12,299 nucleotides of DNA from UBA5287 sp041672395 (GTDB lineage Bacteria > Bacteroidota > Bacteroidia > Bacteroidales > Dysgonomonadaceae), in assembly GCA_041672395.1 (NCBI GenBank), contig JBAYZS010000062.1, positions 1-12,299 on the forward strand. Reading direction: 5' to 3'. This document shows positions 7,168 through 12,299 of the stretch, one piece after another. The notes beneath the pieces are model-generated. The model did not search any database and was not told where the DNA came from. It was given only the letters and a program-made list of their open reading frames with translations. How positions within the stretch are numbered: position 1 is the first letter of the stretch; each line of letters opens with the position of its first letter. The position numbers and the translations under genes are program-made.

Positions 7168-7533
7168 ATGGCTAGACCTAAAAAGTGCAGAAGATTAAGA
7201 AGTACACCGGAAATTATATGTTTTAAACCTGTTGGAGTTCCGAGAAGAGATTTGGAGAGTGAATTTATTGAAGCTGATGAATATGAGGCATTCAAATTGG
7301 TAGCATACGAAAGATTACTACAAGAAGAAGCATCACTTCGAATGGAAATTTCACGTCCCACTTTCACGCGAATTTATAATTCTGCTATTGTAAAAATAGC
7401 ACGAGCAATTATTGAGGGTAAAGCAATTGAAATAAATTCAATACAAGACTCTGTTGAGCAAGAACAAAAAAAATCCTATATATTCTTGGGAAATAATGAA
7501 GGAAAATTAGATGAAAATAGTAACATTGACTGA
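7168..7533 (+). CDS. DUF134 family helix-turn-helix protein
   Basis: The 121-residue protein matches the DUF134 pattern along residues 1-90: MARPKKCRRLRSTPEI, then FKPVGVPRRDLE, a DEYEAFKLV helix, YERLLQEEAS, and SRPTFTRIYNSA as the recognition-helix region of a sigma-70-region-4-like HTH. Cys7 and Cys18 might sense metal or redox state, which is inference. Residues 91-121 extend past the usual domain and overlap the next gene. DUF134 genes often sit beside NifX/NifB-type dinitrogenase-cofactor genes, as here, so a regulator for this cassette is the simplest idea. The ATG at 7168 starts the conserved domain. It heads a tight four-gene unit ending at 8940. Confidence 0.88.
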   Translation: MARPKKCRRLRSTPEIICFKPVGVPRRDLESEFIEADEYEAFKLVAYERLLQEEASLRMEISRPTFTRIYNSAIVKIARAIIEGKAIEINSIQDSVEQEQKKSYIFLGNNEGKLDENSNID

Positions 7534-8359
7534 TAACTCAACATCTGATCCAAAACTTCAAACAGAACACGGGTTGTCTGTCTATATTGAATTTGGTGAC
7601 CACAAAATCCTTTTTGATACGGGTAAATCAGATGTTTTCATCAAGAATGCTGAAGCATTAAATATCGACTTGCGACAGGTGACAGATGTTGTTATTTCTC
7701 ATGGGCATTACGACCATATCGGAGGTTTAGTTTCTTTTTTAAGAATAAACACCAATGCAAAAGTGTACCTTAAAAAAGAAATTTTTGATTACCAATATTA
7801 TTCAATTAAAGGAACTGTTTCTAAGAAAATAGGTTGGTCCGAGACTTTGGTTGAATACAAAAATCGTTTTATTTTTCTCAATAATGATTTTTATATTGAG
7901 GATAATTTGATTTTTATCAGCAATATAGAAGATATTTATCCAAAGCCAAAAGGAAATGAATTGTTATATAAATTGAAAGAAGCTCATTTTGAGTTAGACG
8001 ATTTTCGTCATGAACTTGTTTTTTGTTTAGATACAGGCAATGAGCTTTGTGTTTTCAGCGGATGCTCTCACAACGGAATAACAAATATGCTGTACACTAT
8101 CAAAAAGTATTTTAAAGATAAAAAGATAAAATTGATTTTTGGAGGATTGCATTTAATTGATGCAATTAAATTTATACAAACAGAAACTGTAAAAGAGATA
8201 AATGAAATAGCCTTTGAAGTTGATTATCTGTCTGAAAACGCGATACTTTTTACCGGGCATTGTACAAGTGACAAAGCCAAAGATATAATCAGCAAGAAAA
8301 TGGGCCGTCGTTTCAATACGTTTTACGCAGGACATGTAATAGAATTAAACACCCTTTAG
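7511..8359 (+). CDS. Metallo-beta-lactamase-fold hydrolase, COG1237 type
   Basis: This 282-residue cytosolic protein has the MBL metal-binding motif SHGHYDH at 63-69 (His64, His66, Asp68, His69), preceded by LFDTG at 34-38. Later ligand candidates are GCSHNG (184-189, His187), GGLHL (211-215, His214) and TGHCT (248-252, His250). This pattern is that of COG1237, which holds the archaeal enzyme annotated as ribofuranosyl-aminobenzene 5'-phosphate synthase-like (methanopterin pathway); that reaction is unlikely in this organism, so the substrate is open. The ATG at 7511 lies 23 nt inside the DUF134 gene in another frame, implying coupled translation. DUF5320 follows after 4 nt. Confidence 0.88.
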   Translation: MKIVTLTDNSTSDPKLQTEHGLSVYIEFGDHKILFDTGKSDVFIKNAEALNIDLRQVTDVVISHGHYDHIGGLVSFLRINTNAKVYLKKEIFDYQYYSIKGTVSKKIGWSETLVEYKNRFIFLNNDFYIEDNLIFISNIEDIYPKPKGNELLYKLKEAHFELDDFRHELVFCLDTGNELCVFSGCSHNGITNMLYTIKKYFKDKKIKLIFGGLHLIDAIKFIQTETVKEINEIAFEVDYLSENAILFTGHCTSDKAKDIISKKMGRRFNTFYAGHVIELNTL

Positions 8360-8363
8360 AAAA

Positions 8364-8552
8364 ATGTCAAAATTAAATCAAACAGGACCCGAAGGTAAAG
8401 GATCAAAAACAGGTAGAAAACTTGGAAAATGTAGAAAAACAGAAGAAGATAAAAGTAATTCAGGTGAATTAGGAAAAGGGCTTGGCAAGCATTTTCACGA
8501 ACCTGACGCACTTGGCCAAGGAAAAAGATTACAATATAACAAAAATAAATAA
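8364..8552 (+). CDS. DUF5320-like mini-protein
   Basis: This 62-residue basic, glycine-rich protein opens with TGPEGKGSKTGRKLGKC (residues 7-23), which resembles the TGPxGxGxxTGRxxGxC start of DUF5320 family proteins. A second Gly/Lys/His part follows (ELGKGLGKHFHEPDALGQGK). It has no signal peptide or membrane segment. DUF5320 genes are commonly found beside NifX-like and DUF134 genes in anaerobes; their function is not known. One Cys and two His residues could bind metal, which is speculation. Gaps of 4 nt on each side place it firmly inside the operon. Confidence 0.7.
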   Translation: MSKLNQTGPEGKGSKTGRKLGKCRKTEEDKSNSGELGKGLGKHFHEPDALGQGKRLQYNKNK

Positions 8553-8556
8553 AAGT

Positions 8557-8940
8557 ATGAAATTAGCGATTCCGGTAAATAAGAACAATGAAGTGGATGG
8601 ACATTTCGGTCACTGTGAGATGTATACAGTAGTCACATTAAATGATAAAAATGAGATTATAGATACAGATACTATTACTTCGCCGAAAGGTTGTGGTTGC
8701 AAGTCAGATATAGCCAAAATGTTAGCAGCACAAGGAGTTGCCAACATGTTAGTTGGCGGCATTGGTACAGGTGCAATGAACAAGTTAAACGAAGCAGGAA
8801 TTGAAGTTGTTCGTGGCTGTTCAGGTAATGTAGAAGAACTTGCAGTGAATTTTGCTTCAGGAAAAATCGCCGATAATGGTTCAAATTGTGAACATCATCA
8901 CCATCATGAACACCATAATGGAGAATGCGAACATCTTTGA
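8557..8940 (+). CDS. NifX/NafY-type dinitrogenase iron-molybdenum cofactor biosynthesis family protein with His-rich tail
   Basis: The 127-residue protein has the family fold signature: MKLAIPV, then DGHFGHCEMY (14-23), SPKGCGCKSDIAKMLAAQGV (42-61), GGIGTGAMNKL (68-77) and GIEVVRGCSG (81-90). The family binds iron-molybdenum or other metal-sulfur clusters and includes the Desulfovibrio orange protein. No nitrogenase gene is in the window, so a nitrogenase role is not implied. The tail carries Cys111, His113-117, His119-120, Cys124 and His126, a probable metal site. The start at 8557 was chosen because the longer frame from 8482 overlaps DUF5320 and precedes the conserved MKLAIPV. It is the last gene before a strong hairpin. 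Confidence 0.9.
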   Translation: MKLAIPVNKNNEVDGHFGHCEMYTVVTLNDKNEIIDTDTITSPKGCGCKSDIAKMLAAQGVANMLVGGIGTGAMNKLNEAGIEVVRGCSGNVEELAVNFASGKIADNGSNCEHHHHHEHHNGECEHL

Positions 8941-8954
8941 TGATGTATAAGGTT

Positions 8955-8991
8955 AAAAGTAAGAGCATTATTCACTGATGCTCTTACTTTT
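8955..8991 (+). terminator. Strong hairpin after the NifX-like gene
   Basis: A perfect 14-bp stem (AAAAGTAAGAGCAT at 8955-8968, complement at 8978-8991) encloses a 9-nt loop and ends in TTTT within the right arm. It lies 14 nt after the stop codon. The A-run on the left and T-run on the right would let it work in both directions. Confidence 0.85.
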
Positions 8992-9190
8992 ATAAAACCC
9001 CATTACTGTTTATCCACATCGATTTATATTTGCTAAAACCTGTTGAATAGGTTGTTAAATAAAACTGGTTTTTTGACTAAATCATTGACTAGAAGTAAAA
9101 TAAGGATATTTAGGAGTAATTTATGTGAGCTAGATGTGTGCAAATATAAAAGCAGATACAAATTTAATCTTGTAACTGCCTTGTTTTATG
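8992..9190. other. Intergenic stretch between the cassette hairpin and the tRNA
   Basis: No convincing gene is present. It holds a 12-nt copy of ACCTGTTGAATA (9038-9049), also found at 7066-7077 on the other side of the cassette, and an isolated TATATTTG (9025-9032) without a matching -33 box. The tRNA 3' end faces this stretch. Confidence 0.5.
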
Positions 9191-9264
9191 TAGCGAGAGG
9201 GGGGCATGATCCCCCGACCTCATGATTATGAATCATGCGCTCTAACCAACTGAGCTATCTCGCC
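9191..9264 (-). tRNA. tRNA-Met(CAT), elongator type
   Basis: The 74-nt cloverleaf folds completely: acceptor GGCGAGA with UCUCGCU (G1-U72 wobble), D-arm GCTC/GAGC, anticodon stem CATGA/TCATG around the loop TTCATAA (anticodon CAT), a 5-nt variable loop, T-stem GGGGG/CCCCC and discriminator A. CCA is not encoded. The anticodon stem lacks the three G-C pairs of initiator tRNA, so elongator Met is favoured; tRNA-Ile with modified CAT cannot be fully excluded. The T-loop is ATCATGC, with bases 54 and 58 exchanged from the usual T and A. Confidence 0.92.
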
Positions 9265-9285
9265 ATCCATTTCAAAATAGGAGTG

Positions 9286-9317
9286 CAAAATTAGCACTTC
9301 TTTTTGAAACCTCCAAA
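9286..9317 (-). promoter_or_regulatory. tRNA-Met promoter, minus strand
   Basis: Read on the minus strand: TTTG (9317-9314), a 20-nt spacer and TAATTTTG (9293-9286), a full match to the Bacteroidota consensus. Transcription would start near 9279, about 15 nt before the tRNA 5' end. It interlocks with the mutS2 promoter on the other strand. Confidence 0.75.
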
Positions 9318-9334
9318 GAAAAACTGTATTTTTG
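9303..9334 (+). promoter_or_regulatory. mutS2 promoter, plus strand
   Basis: TTTG at 9303-9306, a 20-nt spacer and TATTTTTG at 9327-9334 match the Bacteroidota consensus fully. The start of transcription would be near 9341, leaving a leader of about 25 nt before the GTG start. Confidence 0.75.
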
Positions 9335-9365
9335 TTTTCTGAAACAATCAATTTAAAAACGAAGC

Positions 9366-11804
9366 GTGATTTATCCTGATAATTTTGAACAGAAAATTGA
9401 GTTCTCTAAGATTCGCCAATTACTTGACATCCATTGTTTGAGTACACTTGGGAAGGAGAAGGCTGCATTGATGCATTTCTCTGAATCCTTTGAGGAAATA
9501 AATGTATGGCTGACTCAGACAGAGGAGTTTGTACGCATATTGCAGGAAGAGGATTCTTTTCCATCGGATAACTTTTATGATATCCGTCCCGCTTTGAAAC
9601 ATATTAGAATTGAGGGTACTTGGATTGACCAGTCCACTCTTTTTGAGATGCAGCGTTCGTTGCTTACAATAAATGCTATTGTGGCGTTTTTAAAGAGAGG
9701 AAATGAATCGGAATCGCGTTATCCTGAGTTGCTTGCGTTGGCTGAGCCCATTACTGTATATCCTGAAATCACGAAACGACTAGAAAGAATATTAAATGGT
9801 TTTGGACAAATAAAAGACAGTGCATCACCTTATCTGGCTGATATCAGGAGGCAGTTGACCGCAACGGTGAACAGTATTTCTAAAAGTCTGAATTCCATCT
9901 TGCACAAAGCGCAAGCCGAAGGTTTTGTAGATAAAGATGTTACTCCAACGATGCGTGACGGTAGGTTAGTAATTCCTGTAAACCCTTCGTTTAAGAGAAA
10001 AATTAAAGGCATTGTTCACGACGAATCAGCATCGGGTAAGACTGTTTTTATTGAACCGTCGGAAGTAGTTGAGGCAAATAACCGTATTCGTGAACTTGAA
10101 AGTGAAGAACGTCGTGAAATCATTAGAATACTAATAGATTTCACCAATTTTGTACGTCCGTTTTTGCCAGAAATACTAGAATCGTATGATTTTCTGGCAA
10201 ACATTGATTTTATCCGTGCCAAGGCAAAATTTGCCTTGCAGATAAATGGAATAAAGCCGTCGTTGGAAGACAAAACAGAGATAGACTGGGTTCAAGCTAT
10301 CCATCCACTTTTATATCTCGCGTTAAAAAAGCAGAACAGAAAAGTTGTTCCGTTGGATATCATATTGAGCGGAAAAAATAGGATACTGATAATTTCAGGA
10401 CCCAATGCAGGAGGTAAATCCGTATGTTTAAAAACCGTAGGATTGTTGCAATACATGGTTCAGTGCGGACTATTAATACCGTTGAGGGAAAATTCACATG
10501 TAGGAATTTTTTCTGATATCTTTATTGATATTGGTGATGAGCAATCCATTGAAAATGACCTGTCGACCTACAGTTCCCATTTGATAAATATGAAATACTT
10601 TGTGAAAAGTTGTTCTGCCAAATCACTTTTACTCATAGATGAGTTTGGTTCGGGAACCGAGCCCCAGATTGGTGCAGCCATTGCCGAAGCCCTGTTGGAC
10701 AGGTATAATAAAAAAGGAGCTTATGGTGTGATGACTACCCACTATCAAAATCTGAAACATTATGCCAATGAGCATGAAGGAGTTGTGAACGGAGCAATGC
10801 TTTACGACAGGAGTCAAATGCAACCACTTTTTGCTCTTTCAATTGGTAATCCCGGAAGTTCATTCGCTGTTGAGATAGCCCGTAAAATTGGTCTCCCCGA
10901 GGATGTTATTCAAGATGCCTCAGAAAATGTGGGAAGTGATTACATCAATATGGACAAATATCTGCAGGATATTTCACGTGACAAGCGTTATTGGGAGCGC
11001 AAACGCGATGAAATCAGGAAAGAAAAAAAACGTTTGGAAGAGGTGTCGTCTCAGTATGAACAAGATCTTGAAAGTATTAAAAAACAAAAGAGAGGAATAC
11101 TGGAGCAAGCCAATGCCGAAGCAAATAAGTTGATATCCGAAAGCAATGCAAAGATAGAGAATACGATTAAGGAAATTCGTGAATCTCAGGCTGATAAGGA
11201 GCGTACAAAAGAGATTAGGCAATCTCTAAAGGACTTTCACAAAACCGTTGTTGCTTCAACGGCAAATGAAACAAAGCCTAAACATAAAAAGAATGTTCAG
11301 GTTCAGAAAGCTAAAAGTACGGCGAATAATGAAGCAGGACCTTTGCAAGTAGGCGATACAGTGAAAATGAAAGGTCAGTCGGCAATCGGTGAAATACTTG
11401 TGATGCAGACCAAAAAAGCAGTCGTCGCATTTGGCGCAATCAAATCGACAGTAGATATTGAAAAGTTGGAAAGTGTAAGTAATAATCAGATACGAAAAGA
11501 AGCTCGCGCCCAGGTGAATATGTCGAATGCGCGTGATCTTATTCATGAGAAAAAATTGAATTTCAAACAAGATATAGATGTGAGAGGGATGCGTGGTGAC
11601 GAAGCGCTGCAAGCAGTGATGTATTTTATTGATGACGCAATTCAGCTGGGGGTGGTGCGCGTAAGAATTTTGCATGGAACAGGTACTGGAGCTTTGCGAC
11701 AAATTATTAGAGATTATCTATCAACTGTGAATGGTGTTGCACATTTTTCAGATGAACACGTGCAATTTGGCGGAGCAGGCATTACGGTTGTGGATATGGA
11801 ATAA
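9366..11804 (+). CDS. mutS2: MutS2 endonuclease/ATPase family protein
   Basis: The 812-residue length and domains match MutS2. After core and lever helices (about 1-330) comes the ATPase: Walker A GPNAGGKS (345-352), STYSSHL signature-like segment (400-406), Walker B LLLIDEFGSG (421-430, Asp425 and Glu426) and switch His in TTHYQNLKH (457-465). A long charged coiled coil spans about 530-625, then a KOW-like stretch (658-705), and a C-terminal Smr domain (about 737-812) with DIDVRGMR and LHGTGTGALR. MutS2 proteins bind branched DNA to restrain recombination and also act on stalled or collided ribosomes in Bacillus. The start is GTG; it is the only start that gives the conserved MIYPDNFEQK opening. 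All key motifs are intact. Confidence 0.96.
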   Translation: MIYPDNFEQKIEFSKIRQLLDIHCLSTLGKEKAALMHFSESFEEINVWLTQTEEFVRILQEEDSFPSDNFYDIRPALKHIRIEGTWIDQSTLFEMQRSLLTINAIVAFLKRGNESESRYPELLALAEPITVYPEITKRLERILNGFGQIKDSASPYLADIRRQLTATVNSISKSLNSILHKAQAEGFVDKDVTPTMRDGRLVIPVNPSFKRKIKGIVHDESASGKTVFIEPSEVVEANNRIRELESEERREIIRILIDFTNFVRPFLPEILESYDFLANIDFIRAKAKFALQINGIKPSLEDKTEIDWVQAIHPLLYLALKKQNRKVVPLDIILSGKNRILIISGPNAGGKSVCLKTVGLLQYMVQCGLLIPLRENSHVGIFSDIFIDIGDEQSIENDLSTYSSHLINMKYFVKSCSAKSLLLIDEFGSGTEPQIGAAIAEALLDRYNKKGAYGVMTTHYQNLKHYANEHEGVVNGAMLYDRSQMQPLFALSIGNPGSSFAVEIARKIGLPEDVIQDASENVGSDYINMDKYLQDISRDKRYWERKRDEIRKEKKRLEEVSSQYEQDLESIKKQKRGILEQANAEANKLISESNAKIENTIKEIRESQADKERTKEIRQSLKDFHKTVVASTANETKPKHKKNVQVQKAKSTANNEAGPLQVGDTVKMKGQSAIGEILVMQTKKAVVAFGAIKSTVDIEKLESVSNNQIRKEARAQVNMSNARDLIHEKKLNFKQDIDVRGMRGDEALQAVMYFIDDAIQLGVVRVRILHGTGTGALRQIIRDYLSTVNGVAHFSDEHVQFGGAGITVVDME

Positions 11805-11836
11805 ATTTCAACAATTATTAAACTTATCATGTTAAA

Positions 11837-11867
11837 TTTACGTTTTAAGGTTGATTTATTATCTTTG
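11837..11867 (+). promoter_or_regulatory. Promoter candidate for the NagB-like gene
   Basis: TATCTTTG at 11860-11867 fully matches the -7 consensus; TTTA at 11837-11840 matches three of four bases of the -33 box with a 19-nt spacer. The start would be near 11874, a very short leader before the ATG at 11891. No terminator is evident between mutS2 and this site. Confidence 0.6.
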
Positions 11868-11890
11868 TAATTCAATTAAACATTATAATT

Positions 11891-12299
11891 ATGAGATTAG
11901 ACTTGAGCTCCAACATTACGTTTGAAAGGGTCCCACAAAAATTGTACAGACCCGAAAATGATTTCGAAGAATATTCTTTGACACGTTACGAAAAAGTTCC
12001 TACACTTATTTATGAAAACATAAGTCGCGCTTCGCGAAAGGTTGCTAGAGAGATAGTTAAGGACCTACAGAAAAAGCAACAAACAGGAGAAAATTTTGTA
12101 CTTGGACTTTCAGATGGTTCATCACCTGTGAGTGTTTACGAAGAATTGATTCGTATGCACAAAGAAGAAGGCGTAAGTTTTAATAATTTGGTTGTTTTTA
12201 ATACATACGAATTTTATCCCATTGTTGATGTAACAAGCTGTATTCAATCGATAAAAGAAGTCTTTTTGAATCAAATTGACATTGATCCTGCTAACATTT
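11891..12299 (+). CDS. NagB-like (glucosamine-6-phosphate deaminase family) protein, 5' part
   Basis: An open frame of 136 codons runs off the window edge. It begins MRLDLSSNITFERVPQKLYRPENDFE, and continues with LTRYEKVPTLIYENI, REIVKDLQKKQQTGENFVLGLSDGSSP (the sugar-phosphate loop of the NagB/RpiA fold), VYEELIRMHKEEGVSFNNLVVFNTYEFYP and LNQIDIDPANI. This matches the long Bacteroidales NagB-like proteins (about 660 residues, often with a C-terminal LmbE/PIG-L-type domain, which would lie beyond the window). The canonical catalytic Asp in FNMDEY is Tyr here (FNTYEFYP), and the loop has SDGSSP in place of PTGGTP. Deaminase activity is therefore uncertain. It acts in the cytosol. Confidence 0.8.
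   Translation, partial: MRLDLSSNITFERVPQKLYRPENDFEEYSLTRYEKVPTLIYENISRASRKVAREIVKDLQKKQQTGENFVLGLSDGSSPVSVYEELIRMHKEEGVSFNNLVVFNTYEFYPIVDVTSCIQSIKEVFLNQIDIDPANI

Noticed and set aside
8482..8556. Longer N-terminus for the NifX-like protein
   Set aside because: It overlaps DUF5320 in another frame and precedes the conserved MKLAIPV opening.
8364..8940. Evidence for nitrogen fixation
   Set aside because: The NifX-like family is widespread outside nitrogenase systems and no nif structural gene is present.
9025..9032. TATATTTG as a promoter -7 box
   Set aside because: There is no TTTG at the right distance upstream and no gene follows on that strand before the antisense tRNA.
9043..9225. Plus-strand frame of 60 codons ending GGHDPPTS
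   Set aside because: Its end is the antisense of the tRNA-Met gene, a familiar false ORF, and the rest has no recognisable content.

Overview
The window looks like chromosomal DNA from a low-GC member of the Bacteroidota, most likely Bacteroidales near Dysgonomonas, Parabacteroides or Paludibacter; the genus is inference. Supporting signs are Bacteroidota-style promoters (TTTG, about 20 nt, TAnnTTTG), AT-rich ribosome-binding regions, a DUF4988 lipoprotein, a GH32 enzyme with the Bacteroidota N-terminal domain, a T9SS-like C-terminal domain, and a long-type NagB-like protein.

Layout: (1) 1-1472, plus strand: the 3' part of a secreted right-handed beta-helix protein with a proline-rich linker and a sorting-like C-terminal domain, then a small lipoprotein 2 nt downstream. 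(2) 1473-1876: a convergent gap with a long perfect hairpin. (3) 5981-1877, minus strand: a two-gene unit of a multidomain M64 metallopeptidase lipoprotein and a secreted GH32 fructan hydrolase, separated by one base. (4) 5982-6331: a divergent regulatory gap with a G-quadruplex motif and a clear promoter whose spacer is filled by a 22-bp perfect palindrome. (5) 6332-7045: a Prx6-type peroxiredoxin. (6) 7168-8940: a compact four-gene set, DUF134 HTH protein, COG1237 metallo-beta-lactamase-fold protein, DUF5320 mini-protein and a NifX/NafY-type cofactor-binding protein with a His-rich tail, closed by a strong hairpin. (7) 9191-9264, minus strand: tRNA-Met(CAT) with an odd T-loop. (8) 9366-11804: mutS2, whose promoter interlocks with the tRNA promoter. 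(9) 11891-end: the 5' part of a NagB-like gene that carries its own promoter.

The left half is surface and secretion biology: a beta-helix protein, a protease and a glycosidase that would act outside the cell on glycans and glycoproteins. The middle is redox and metal handling: a peroxidase under apparent repressor control next to a small metal-cofactor cassette. The right half is housekeeping. The points most worth checking are the palindrome-controlled peroxiredoxin promoter, the DUF134-MBL-DUF5320-NifX cassette with short flanking direct repeats, the protease-fructanase pair, the interlocked tRNA/mutS2 promoters, and the tRNA T-loop. I see no CRISPR array, insertion sequence, phage gene or rRNA.
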